Shown piece by piece: positions 55,010 to 64,000 of a stretch of DNA of 64,000 bases. The translations under genes were made by a program, and so were the position numbers. Position 1 is the stretch's first letter. Every line of letters begins with the position of its first letter. The notes under the pieces are model-generated. The model worked only from the letters and a program-made list of their open reading frames with translations, did no database searches and was not told where the DNA came from. The DNA is from Meghimatium bilineatum (Eukaryota > Mollusca > Gastropoda > Stylommatophora > Philomycidae), in the NCBI GenBank assembly GCA_034231615.1, contig CM067311.1:26316015-26380014 (forward strand), read 5' to 3'.

Positions 55010-55160
55010 GCAAAAATTTATAAGTAACAATTCATAATAAGGAACAATTTATAATAAGCAAACAATTTATAATAAGTAAACTATTAAAAAGTAAAAATTA
55101 ATAATAAGCAAAAATTCATAAGCACAAATTTATAATAAGCAATAATTACATAAATATGAA
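55010..55160. repeat. Degenerate aacaatttataataagt repeat, right block
   Basis: Continuation of the array at 53890-54006 after the transposon. Confidence 0.75.
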
Positions 55161-55184
55161 AATATAGAATAAGCACTGTTTGTG

Positions 55185-55515
55185 GTCACTTTAACCTATG
55201 AGTTGACACAGTCAATTCCATCTTAACTGCCTCTTACATCATGCATGTCGGGTCACATTGTTTCTATTTTTTGCTTGACTTTTGAATTCAACACAGGGTA
55301 GACACCTTGCCTCCTCTCTTTAGTTGCCTCTTACACCGTGCATGTCAGGCTATATTATTTCTCTTTTCTTTACGCTCGTTGCCATACTCCCATAAGATCT
55401 TTCCTGTAGCAGGATGTTCGTACTAGATTTCCAGCAGGACATACACCAGAGAACGTAAATGTTTTGTCACAGTTTTATTTGTCTCAATGGCCCAACACAT
55501 ATGACTTTGGCATTG
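55185..55515 (-). mobile_element. Retroposon A piece and retroposon B copy, minus
   Basis: A-type centre/head pieces at 55185-55275 and 55315-55365 (cctcttacaccgtgcatgtc), then a B copy at 55370-55515 (acgctcgttgccatactccc to aacacatatgactttggca). Confidence 0.6.
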
Positions 55516-55589
55516 TAAAGGGCTGAACAGGATGTAGTCCGGAAAAGATAATATGTTACATCATAGTTTACCATTTGGCTTTGATATCT

Positions 55590-55978
55590 ACAACATTTGG
55601 TCAAACACATACAACATTTGGTCAAACACATACAACATTTGGTCAAATACATACAACATTTGGTCAAATATACAAAATTTGGTCAAACACATACAACATT
55701 TGGTAAAACACATACAACATTTGGTAAAACACATAGAAAATTTGGTCAAACACATAGAAAATTTGGTCAAACATACACAATTTGGTCAAACACATGCAAC
55801 ATTTGGTCAAACACATACAAAATTTGGTCAAACACATACAACATTTGGTCAAACACATACAACATTTGGTCAAACACATACAAAATTTGGTCAAACACAT
55901 ACAACATTTGGTAAAACATATACAACATTTGGTCAAACACATACAACATTTGGTCAAACACATACAAAATTTAGTCAC
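55590..55978. repeat. 21-bp minisatellite, about 18 copies
   Basis: Unit cacatacaacatttggtcaa plus a. The period is divisible by three and keeps four reading frames open on the two strands (for example HIQHLVK and CLTKCCM); these are not genes. Confidence 0.95.
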
Positions 55979-55994
55979 ACTGTCAGTGACATAT

Positions 55995-56165
55995 TCTCTC
56001 CAGAACGTTGTCTTTCTAATGAACTCCCTGAACCATTCTCTGTCGTGGGCGATGTGGCTTGCATTCTCCAATGACATATTCATGTTATATTTAATGTTGT
56101 CAGTCCATCATCTTCTTGGTCTGCCTTTCCTCCTCTGCCCTGGTGCTCTGCCCTCCATTATTATT
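55995..56165 (-). pseudogene. LINE 3-prime fragment
   Basis: Minus-strand remnant with RPRRWTDNI-like and NMSLENASHIAHDREWFREF residues; related to 11430-11645. Confidence 0.55.
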
Positions 56166-56217
56166 TAACCAAATACATAACAACATTTAGCCAAACTCAT
56201 GCAACATTTGGCAAACA

Positions 56218-56278
56218 TATGTCCTGCTACAAGAGAGATCTGGCGGGAGTTTGAGAATGAACGCTGAAGAAGAAGAGT
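56218..56278 (+). mobile_element. Retroposon B tail
   Basis: tcctgctacaagagagatct to gaatgaacgctgaagaagaag. Confidence 0.7.
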
Positions 56279-56369
56279 TTCCTATACCATGTTCAGTTGT
56301 AGGATGTTAAGCGAAGACTTTGTTTTATGACGATCTTGTATCTGCTCGTCTGTAAATAATATTTGTTGT

Positions 56370-57005
56370 GCTAGCATTATATTGATGGGAGGTCTGTGGA
56401 TTTTGGTCCAACCCGGTTAGAGCCAGAGGATACCTGATGATGTTCCTCCTTCGCAAGCGAAGATGCACATGGCATGAAAAACAATAAATGCGATGAAAAA
56501 AAAAATATAATTATAATAAATTGGTAATTGTCTAATTTGGTTTGTGAGTTTTCTACCTAAGTAATGCTCAAATCACTGAAGCTAAGGTAGGGTTCACTAT
56601 GTTCATTCCCCACCACCAATTGACTACTGGTTATGTCAGACTTCTCTATTGCTTCAGGCATGCAACCAAATGGTCAAGTCAAAATGATTGTCACTTCCTA
56701 AGTCATTGCGCCTCTATGACGGGCCTCAGCATAGGAAACATATAGTGCTGTCAGCTTCCTCCTCCCCTCCCAGGTGCTGCACAGTACATCTCTGGCTTTA
56801 TCCCAACCACAGAAGGTGCATACATATATACAAATAAAGCATAAAATACATTGCAACAATAAAATAAAAGCATAATTGTATATATGATGTGCCATGAAGC
56901 TTCTATAAGAGAACCTCAATATAACGCCCTGTCATCTACTAAGACTTTCTTTTGCATTAATGGTTTGTCTAGCTGGTGATACCCACAGATGCAAACCATG
57001 TGGCA
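56370..57005 (+). mobile_element. Dispersed element H, copy 1
   Basis: About 635 bp sharing ordered blocks with 61148-61775: attatattgatgggaggtct, cattccccaccaccaattga, gaacctcaatataacgccct-like and ggtttgtctagctggtg. It includes an extra 140-bp piece (56440-56575) like 3428-3580. No coding frame is preserved. Confidence 0.6.
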
Positions 57006-57174
57006 CTTGCCCCTTCATTATTATAATAATGGAATTCTACACCTCGGCCTATAAATGGATTCTAGACTTGTGTCAAATTTCAGACATTAAAATCATGTCC
57101 TCGGTTTATAATCGAATTAGTTTATACATGGTATGCTACTATTTTTGTGTGTCTTTCTATGAAATGGAGTAACC

Positions 57175-57408
57175 AACCACACTCCAAGCCCTCCTTAGCT
57201 GCCTCTTACAACATACATTGCAAGTCACAGTATTATAATGATGATTATGAAATAATCCCTTTAGTAATGCTGAAGTCAGATGTGTCAGGCGGCCGAAAGG
57301 CGCATATATCACAGCAATGATGTAAACCATGACACAACGCATTCCGTTCTCTGGACTACAACCTGCTAATCTGCAGGAGTTTGAGAATGAACGAAGAAGA
57401 AGAATCCC
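57175..57408 (+). mobile_element. Retroposon A, rearranged copy
   Basis: A reversed head piece (57178-57225) followed by a plus-strand tail half (gctgaagtcagatgtgtcag to gagaatgaacgaagaagaag, 57268-57405). Confidence 0.6.
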
Positions 57409-57479
57409 TTTAGTTTTGAGGTGGTAGCTATATAGCTATATATATGAGCTATATTTGATAGCCCATAGCCTTTCTGACA

Positions 57480-57725
57480 ATAGCACAGCTTCTTCTCAGT
57501 TGTGTAACTGAGGCTCTTGTGTAACCTAGACTCTATAAGGTTGTCTCAAAGGCATTGTTGCATCATGGAGGTTTCTGAATGCATGTTTAGTCCCCAAAGG
57601 CAGGCATTCCAGGAGCCAGCAGCACACCACACAAATCTGGGCCAACTATGTTGTCATTCTTATGTCAGATCTATTGACCCATCAGTAGTGATGACAGAAC
57701 TAACATTCTCCGTCACATAGTCCCC
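57480..57725 (-). mobile_element. Dispersed repeat G, minus copy
   Basis: Reverse complement of 52080-52340 (ttcttctcagttgtgtaact; cagatctattgacccatcag). Confidence 0.5.
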
Positions 57726-57887
57726 GTCACACAGTCTCAGTCACATAGTCTCCGTCACATTGGAGTCTGCCGCAAAAGGTGCAATTTCCTGGCCGGCATC
57801 TCTTCATCATCCATGGGGGTTGATTTGTTGGAAGACAAAATTGTGACAATATGTGACAACGATTTTTCCGCAGGTGACAACTTGTCA

Positions 57888-58160
57888 GTCTACTGTACCC
57901 CAACTGTACTTAGTCGCCTCTACTGTACCCCAACTGTACTTAGTCGCCTCTACTGTACCCCAACTGTACTTAGTCGCCTCTATTGTACCTCAACTGTACT
58001 TAGTCGCCTCTACTGTACCCCAACTGTACTTAGTCACCTCTACTGTGCCCCAACTGTACTTAGTCACCTCTACTGTGCCCCAACTGTACTTAGTCGCCTC
58101 TACTGTGCCCCAACTGTACTTAGTCGCCTTTACTGTGCCCCAACTGTACTTAGTCGCCTT
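57888..58160. repeat. 30-bp minisatellite, 9 copies
   Basis: Unit tactgtaccccaactgtact plus tagtcgcctc. The 30-bp period keeps two plus frames open for about 120 codons. The cttagtcgcctc word is also in retroposon A, a possible source. Confidence 0.95.
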
Positions 58161-58473
58161 CAACGACAGGCTTGAAAATAAGACACTGGCCCTATTCTTT
58201 GCCATTAACTAGAAGTTCAAGAAAGTCAGTTGTCATACAAGCCCGTCACAATATTATTCTATACATCCTTCCCAGAACCCCACAGCACATGTGATTCCAA
58301 GCTCTAACTTAATACCTTGTTCCACCCCACTGGATGGTGGGTGTTATAATTTATCTTACCACCTTTAACACTAAGGCATAATTTGTTTTTAGCTCTCAAT
58401 TAAACAAGAACTCAACATCACCTTTAACACTAAGATATTATGTCTTTTAGCTGACAATTAAACAAGTACTCAC

Positions 58474-58677
58474 TCTGGATGCCTATCAAACATGATTGGA
58501 AGGTACTCATCCACAGGCACCATCTTTGACAAAGGTTTCTGATCTAGCAGTTTTCGGGCACCCCGGATAGACAATATGTAACTGATTGTCCAATAGGAAT
58601 AGTGTGGCCACGCCAACCGATCGCTGCCCTCTACCATTGTCTCTAAGTCTTTGCGTAAACGTTTCCTTCCCAAATAT
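58474..58677 (-). CDS. COLGALT penultimate exon
   Basis: 204-bp exon, entered after two bases of a codon (acceptor TCCACAG) and left two bases into a Glu codon at CCAGA|GTGAGT. YLGRKRLRKDLE, YSYWTISYILSIRGARKLL and PLSKMVPVDEYLPIMFDRHP are nearly unmistakable for the second glycosyltransferase domain of COLGALT proteins. The 12-residue segment between the first two motifs is variable in the family. Confidence 0.95.
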
Positions 58678-58914
58678 CTGTGGACAGTATCATTCATGTA
58701 AATACTTCTTAGATTTATTGTAAACAATATCATATTTCACAACTGTTGAGTTAAATACTAAGGATCACCTTTGTTGTGCAGTCACACAGGAACACAGTGT
58801 TTCAAGTTTGTGCTAACTTAATGACAATGGTTCCTGAATGTGGAAGGTTTGAAGGTCGCACTATTTGCTTATCAGACTAACCATTATGCAACAGTAAACT
58901 AGCAATACAATCAA

Positions 58915-59130
58915 AGTCCTATGTATTAGGCCATTAGCGCAAATAAATCGGAAACACAATGCATTTCCATTCTCTGGACTACATCCTACTTGAAATCTTG
59001 TAGGATCATTGTCCTGCAACAAGAGAGTTCCAGTGGGAGTTTGAGAAATTATGTAACCTAGTAGGATGGATCATTGTCCTGCAACAAGAGAGTTCCAGTG
59101 GGAGTTTGAGAATGAACAATGAAGAAACAA
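58915..59130 (+). mobile_element. Retroposon B with duplicated tail
   Basis: Normal copy from gtattaggccattagcgcaa; its last 58 bp (gatcattgtcctgcaacaag to gggagtttgaga) are present twice (58999 and 59065), then a normal gaatgaacaatgaag tail. Confidence 0.75.
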
Positions 59131-59205
59131 TAGAAGTCATGCCAATATAATGAGGATTTCTACTTGTGAATGACCCCATCTCATTTCATCTGTACATTTC
59201 TTCTT

Positions 59206-59474
59206 CTTCTGCATTCGTTCTCAAACTCCTTCAGATTAGCAGGATGTAGTCCAGAGAATGGAATGTGTTGTGTCATGGTTTACAGCAAAGCTGCAATATC
59301 TGCACCTTTCGGCCTGATACATCCAACTTCAGCATGGCTTTGGGTCACTGACCCTATTTAATGGGACAGCCAACTCCATCCCATAACCTCCTTAGTCACC
59401 TCGTATGACATGCATGAAAGGTACACAGTGTTGCTATTCTTTTCTCCCCTTTCGGGCCCCAACAACACATGGGT
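59206..59474 (-). mobile_element. Retroposon A, full-length minus copy
   Basis: From ttcttctgcattcgttctca to ttcgggccccaacaacacat. It ends at the border of the AT-rich block. Confidence 0.8.
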
Positions 59475-59489
59475 GGTAAAAATATGTGA

Positions 59490-59960
59490 AGAAATAGATA
59501 AAAAAAAATAAATCATAATTTTAAAATACGAATTTAAAATATATATTTTATCAGTAATTATTTATACTATTATTTCTACTTTTCTAATTCTTTTATTTTG
59601 TTGTTTAATTTATATAATAATCTTTTACGCACTCTTATCTTTATAAGTAACTTTACTAGGATCAATTTGTTTGATATATTTTTTATTATATTTCTGAATT
59701 ATTTCATTAATTTATCACCACCAATTATTGTTTCATATTCATTCATTAAACATTGTTTTTCTTCTAATTCTTCTTCATACTCAATCATTTGTTCACCAAC
59801 TATTTTTAAAACTTCTTTATTAATCGTATTTTTTTACAATATATTGTTTTAATAAATAATCTTTTGTTTTATAATTTTGTTTTTCAAGTTTTTTTATTTG
59901 TTCTTTAATTTCATCACTTTTATTTTTTTTTAACAAATAATTTTAGTTCTTCCATTTTTA
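59490..59960 (-). pseudogene. AT-rich block frame 1, coiled-coil-like, broken
   Basis: From ATG near 59958 the minus strand reads a Lys/Glu-rich helical protein (SDEIKEQIKKLEKQNYKTKD; VGEQMIEYEEELEEKQC) ending near 59490. At least three frameshifts, mostly in A runs, break it. No family recognised. Confidence 0.5.
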
Positions 59961-60000
59961 GAGAATGAAATTCTCAACATAAAATATAACAATAAATTAT

Positions 60001-60743
60001 TTACACTTCTTCTATTGCTTTATTAACATTAAATAATTTATTATTATCCCTTCCATTACCAATTTTCTTTTATTTTTTTTAACTTTTAATTTCCTTGTTT
60101 CTTTATTTATTTTTAATGTTTCTTTATTACTAATTTCAATATTTTTTTATTCTTGTTACTTTTTAAAAGGAATATCATATTTATATGGAAATTTTACATT
60201 TAAATCTTGTCTTATTCTTTTTTATTGTAGAAGAAGAAATACCTAATTTACTACAAATCTGATCTTGTGATAAATTAGGTTGTTCGGTTTTAATATTCAT
60301 AAATTTAATAATCTATCTATTGTCTATTGTCTTTCCCTAGGTGGTTTGTGATCCACTCTTGCAGTTAAGCATAGGGGTGATTGGAGCTCGAGCTTGCGTT
60401 CTAAAGCCAGATGTGTGGCCTCGGCTGTGTTATGACCGTGTCTGTTAAGGATGTCCCTGATGTTTTCTATCCATCTTTTCCATGGTCTTCCTCTGGCCTT
60501 GTACCCTGATCTCATTTGGTTATATGATTTGTAAGGGCAACTTTTCATGATGCATTCTCATAATGTGGCCAAACCACTTGATCTGTTCTCTCTCTATGTA
60601 ATCTGTACAATATATTATACCTATTCTTTCCCTGATATATTCATTTCGCAATCTATCAATTTAATAATCATATTTGTTTTATATGCATTATTCATATTTT
60701 CAGGAGTCATTTCACTTAAAAGTTTTAATTCGTTTAAATCCAT
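60001..60743 (-). pseudogene. AT-rich block frame 2, helix-turn-helix-like, interrupted
   Basis: Starts at ATG 60743-60741 (MDLNELKLLSEMTPENMNNA), is interrupted by a LINE piece (60314-60657), and continues with LSQDQICSKLGISSSTIK, a pattern typical of helix-turn-helix DNA-binding segments. A basic Lys/Asn-rich tail follows, to TAA at 60001-60003. At least two frameshifts lie after the helix-turn-helix. I recall similar short proteins from virus-like elements of invertebrates but cannot confirm this. Confidence 0.5.
60314..60657 (-). mobile_element. LINE 3-prime end inserted in AT-rich frame
   Basis: 344 bp flanked by the perfect 12-bp repeat aatttaataatc (60302-60313, 60658-60669). Minus-strand frame RGRPWKRWIENIRDILNRHG, AEATHLALERKLELQ and LTARVDHKPPRERQ then stop, with an (atagacaatagaca)-type tail. 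Same family as 32335-33345. Confidence 0.85.
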
Positions 60744-60834
60744 TTTATAAGAGAATAAAAAAGTAAATAGAGGTCAAATTAGTTGACTGTCATCCTATTA
60801 TTTTATTTCATGTAAATTTTTCATAATTTCTCTA

Positions 60835-61130
60835 TTATGATAAATTACAGTTTAATAAGATAGAATAATCATTACAAATACTATAAAATCTTATGTATTC
60901 ATTATTAGTTGATTTACATCTATTAAATTTTTCTTTAGCAAAAGCAAGAAATTCTGTTTTCACTATTATATCTACTTTTTCACTATTATATCTACTTTTT
61001 CACTATTATATCTACTTTTTCACTATTATATCTACTTTTTCACTATTATATCTACTTTTTCACTATTATATCTACTTTTTCACTATTATATCTACTTTTA
61101 AGCATAAATCATAATTCTCCAAGTGTATAA
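60835..61130 (-). pseudogene. AT-rich block frame 3, C-terminal piece
   Basis: Minus-strand frame KTEFLAFAKEKFNRCKSTNN then EYIRFYSICNDYSILL, ending TAA at 60835-60837. Upstream it passes into the 20-bp array (60959-61100), whose unit reads KVDIIVK, apparently an expansion of this gene. It could be the C-terminus of the repeat protein at 61776-64000, cut by element H. Confidence 0.5.
60959..61100. repeat. 20-bp minisatellite, 7 copies
   Basis: Unit ttcactattatatctacttt, invariant; not a multiple of three, so it breaks the minus-strand frame it sits in. Confidence 0.95.
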
Positions 61131-61147
61131 ATATGTTTTATTTATAT

Positions 61148-61775
61148 TTTCTGGTTGGTTGGTTGGTTGCTGATCCAGCAATCCATGGGATCATGCCCTT
61201 TGACCTAATGCCATTAAATGGCATTATATTGCTGGGAAGTATGTGGATTTTTGGCCCACCCAGGGACAGAGCCAGAGAATAACTATCACACCTCCAGGAA
61301 GGTAGGTTTCAACCTATGCACTGCTCCCAGCCATTGTAGCCAAGATAGGGTTCACTGTACTCATTCCCCACCACCAATTGACTACTAGTTAAGCTGAACT
61401 TCTTTATTGCTCCAGGCATACAACCAAATGTTCAAGTTGAAAGGATTGTCACGTCTTGAGTCACTGTGCCTCTATGATGGGTCTAAGCCATAGGAAAAAG
61501 AGTGCTGTCAGTTTCCTCCTCTCAAGTGCTGCATAGTACATCTCTGGCTCCCTCCCAGCCACAGGGGATGCATACATATATATTCAGGCAAACATGAAAC
61601 ACATTTCAAGAACAAAATAAATGCACAATTGTATAGATGACGTACCATGAAGCTTCTCTAAGAAGATAACCTCAATATAATGGCATATCATCCCCTAAGG
61701 TTTTCTGTTGCATGGGTGGTTTGTCTAGTGGGCCATTGGTGAGACCCACAGACGCAACCACATGCATATTTCCCT
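61148..61775 (+). mobile_element. Dispersed element H, copy 2
   Basis: About 628 bp starting ggttggttggttgctgatcc and ending near gcaaccacatgcatatttcc. Higher GC than its surroundings and homologous to 56370-57005, so it is an insertion into the AT-rich block. A ttttct on both sides may be the target duplication. Confidence 0.65.
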
Positions 61776-62050
61776 TTTCTAAATCATCTAAATAATTTAA
61801 TATTCTATCACATATATCAATAATTTCATGATTTGGACTTTTTTCATGACAAATATATTTTATTTTTTTCTACATTAATTATTTCATTTAATCTTTTTTC
61901 TAAATCTTCTGGGACTTTCTTTTTCTTCGTTTTAATGGAGGTAGAATTTTTATATTCTTCACAGATATTTAAATTCAAATTATTTTCTTTTTCAAACTTT
62001 TCAACACATTTCATAAATGTATCTAGTTTATCACAAGAAATATAGTTTTT
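61776..62050 (-). pseudogene. AT-rich block repeat protein, post-repeat domain
   Basis: Directly after the last 23-residue repeat the minus strand reads NLNICEEYKNSTSIKTKKKK, VPEDLEKRLNEIINVEKNKI, then after one frameshift near 61856 HEKSPNHEIIDICDRILNYL and DDLEK, up to element H. It reads like a normal folded segment, not a repeat. Family unknown. Confidence 0.5.
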
Positions 62051-64000
62051 TCATTTTCAAATTTTTCAACATATTTCAAAAATGTATCTAGTTTATCACT
62101 AGAAATAAATTATTTTTTATTATTTCAAACTTTTCAACATATTTCATAAATGTATCTACTTTATCACTAGAAATATATTTTTTGATTTTCTTTTCCAAAC
62201 TTTTCAACACATCTCATAAATGTATCTACCGGTAGATTATCACTAGAAATATATTTTTTCATTTTCTTCTTCAAACTTTTCAACACTTTCATAAATGTAT
62301 ATAGTTTATCACTAGAAATATATTTGTTTAATTTTCTTTTCCAAACTTTTCAACACATTTCATAAATGTATCTACCGGTAGATTATCACTAGAAATATAT
62401 CTTTTCATTTTCTTTTTGAAACTTTTCAACACATTTCATAAATGTATCTAGTTTATCATTAGAAATATATTTTTTTGATTTTCAAACTTTTCAACACATT
62501 TCATAAATGTATCTAATTTATCATTAGAAAAATATTTCTTTGATTTGGAAACTTTTCAACACATCTCATAAATGTATCTTCCGGTAGTTTATCACTAGAA
62601 ATATATATTTTGATTTTCTTTTTCAAACATTTCATCACATTTCATAAATGGATCTATTTTATAATTTTTTTTGGTTTTGATTTTGAAACTTTTCAGGACA
62701 TCTCATAAATGTATCTACCGGTAGTTTTCCACTAGAAGTATATTTTTTTATTTTCTTTTTAAAACTTATCAAACCCATTTCATAAATGTTTCTAGTTTAT
62801 CATAAGAAATATATTTTTTGTTTTTCTTGTTCAAACTTTTCAACATATTCCATAAATGTATCTAGTTTATCACTAGAAATATATTTTTTGATTTTATTTT
62901 TCAATCTTTTCAACACATTTCATAAATGTATCTAGTTTACCATTAAAAATTTTTTTTTTAAAATTTAAAACTTTTCAACACATTTAATAAATGTATCTAG
63001 TTTATCACTAGAAATATATTTTTTAATTTTCTTTCTCAATCTTTTCAACACATTTCATAAATGTATCTAGTTTATCACTAGAAATATATTTTTTAATTTT
63101 CTTTTTCAAACTTTTCAACAAATTTCATAAATGTATCTAGTTTAACATTAGAAATATATTTTTTGATTTTCTTTTTCAAACCTTTCAACATATTTCATAA
63201 ATGTATCTAGTTTATCACTAGAAATATATTTTTTAATTTTCTTTTTCAAACTTTTCAACACATCTCATAAATGTATCTACCGGTAGATTATCACTAGAAA
63301 TATATCTTTTCATTTTCTTTTTCAAACTTTTTAACACATTTCATAAATGTATATAGTTTATCATTAGAAATATATTTTTTTTTCTTGTTCAAATCTTTCT
63401 ACATATTTCATAAATGTATCTAGTTTATCACTAGAAATATATTTTTTGATTTTCTTTTCCACACTTTTCAACACATTTCATAAATGTATCTAGTTTATCA
63501 TTATAAACAATTTTTTTGATTTTCAAACTTTTCAACACATTTCATAAGTGTATATAGTTTATCAATAGAAATTTATTTTTTGATTTTCTTGTTGAAACTT
63601 TTCAACACATTTCATAAATGTATCTAGTTTATCATTAGAAATATATATTTTTTTAAATTTCAAACTTTTCAACACATTTCATAAATGTATCTAGTTTATC
63701 ATTAGAAATATATTTTTTTGATTTTCAAACTTTTCAACACATTTCATAAATGTATCTAGTTTATCATTAGAAATATATTTTTTTGATTTTCAAACTTTTC
63801 AACACATCTCATAAATGTATCTACCGGTAGTTTATCATTAGAAATACATTTTTTTAATTTTCTTTTTCAATATTTTCAACACATCTCATAAATGTATCTA
63901 CCTGTAGATGATCACTAGAAATATATCTTTTTATATTCTTTTCAAACTTTTCAACACATTTCATAAATGTATCTAGTTTATCAACAGAAATATATATTTT
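61985..64000. repeat. About 70-bp tandem array, coding-like, open-ended
   Basis: About 29 diverged units of 63-75 bp with tttcaacacatttcataaat, gtatctagtttatcactaga and aatatatttttt. On the minus strand the 69-bp form reads a 23-residue repeat, SSDKLDTFMKCVEKFEKENQ plus K and I/Y residues. Some units have ctaccggtagattatcac, which adds two residues. Many units have lengths not divisible by three or contain stops, so the frame is decayed. The array continues beyond 64000. Confidence 0.85.

Larger units (their letters stand above)
53608..58677 (-). other. COLGALT gene, 3-prime end (2 exons)
   Basis: Last two exons of a procollagen galactosyltransferase (GLT25/COLGALT family), which adds galactose to hydroxylysine of collagen in the ER lumen. 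The gene enters from the right edge; its signal peptide and first glycosyltransferase parts are outside. The intron between the two exons (53876-58473) holds a Merlin-like transposon, retroposons and minisatellites. I leave the symbol blank because COLGALT1 and COLGALT2 cannot be told apart. Confidence 0.92.
59480..64000. other. AT-rich foreign-looking block in COLGALT gene
   Basis: Apart from two inserted repeats (60314-60657 and 61148-61775), composition drops to mostly A/T. Several minus-strand frames read as Lys/Asn/Ile-rich proteins with frameshifts. The sharp composition change, clustering and shared orientation of these frames suggest one decayed insertion. AT-rich protein-coding DNA of this sort is typical of some large DNA viruses, virus-like transposons and microbial parasites; I cannot tell which. 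It continues past the right edge. Confidence 0.55.

Noticed and set aside
55553-56083. Several frames of 100-170 codons on both strands
   Set aside because: Products of the 21-bp minisatellite.
57813-58212. Two overlapping plus frames of about 120 codons
   Set aside because: Products of the 30-bp minisatellite.

Overview
This is a window of animal nuclear DNA: intron-rich, mostly AT-rich, and packed with retroposons and minisatellites. The organism is probably a lophotrochozoan, perhaps a gastropod mollusc. That guess rests only on the style of the DNMT1 and collagen galactosyltransferase exons and on retroposons whose core (gtcgtaagaggcgactaa-like) I remember from molluscs; I cannot verify it here. 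There are no rRNA genes, bacterial operons or CRISPR arrays.

Two host genes are clear, both on the minus strand. (1) DNMT1, the maintenance DNA (cytosine-5) methyltransferase, has 14 exons between 44 and 22608. They give, in transcript order, the DMAP1-binding-like N-terminus (22608-16426), an acidic and basic linker (15202-15031), a PCNA-binding PIP box (12757-12676), an NLS-like linker (11296-11135), the RFTS domain (10575-2283) and the CXXC zinc finger (1530-44). The BAH and catalytic domains lie beyond the left edge. Reading frame and splice phase agree across every junction, except that the linker exon 11135-11296 carries an in-frame TAA next to its donor. The first coding exon was not found; a CpG-rich block at 37.56-37.95 kb is the best promoter candidate. 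(2) A procollagen galactosyltransferase (COLGALT/GLT25 family) has its last two exons at 58677-58474 and 53875-53608, ending in a KDEL-like KDEF. Its upstream exons lie beyond the right edge.

The remainder is mobile and repetitive DNA: two abundant short retroposon families (called A and B here) with related 3-prime ends, a third family (C), a tRNA-like retroposon, 5-prime-truncated non-LTR retrotransposons of several families, a Merlin-like DNA transposon with terminal inverted repeats and 8-bp target duplication, a TTAA-flanked piggyBac-like element in two copies, a 1.1-1.3 kb retroposon-like element in two copies, and about 25 minisatellites. Many minisatellite units can be traced to the sequence they sit in. 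The most striking is a 26-bp array (564-1379) made from the last 15 bases of a DNMT1 exon plus its 5-prime splice site, so about 31 copies of that splice site lie in tandem.

The right end (59.48-64.0 kb, inside the COLGALT gene) is a very AT-rich block holding several decayed minus-strand reading frames, including a roughly 29-copy array that reads as a 23-residue repeat and runs out of the window. It looks like a foreign, possibly virus-derived, insertion broken by later retroposons and frameshifts. It is the best candidate for something undescribed.
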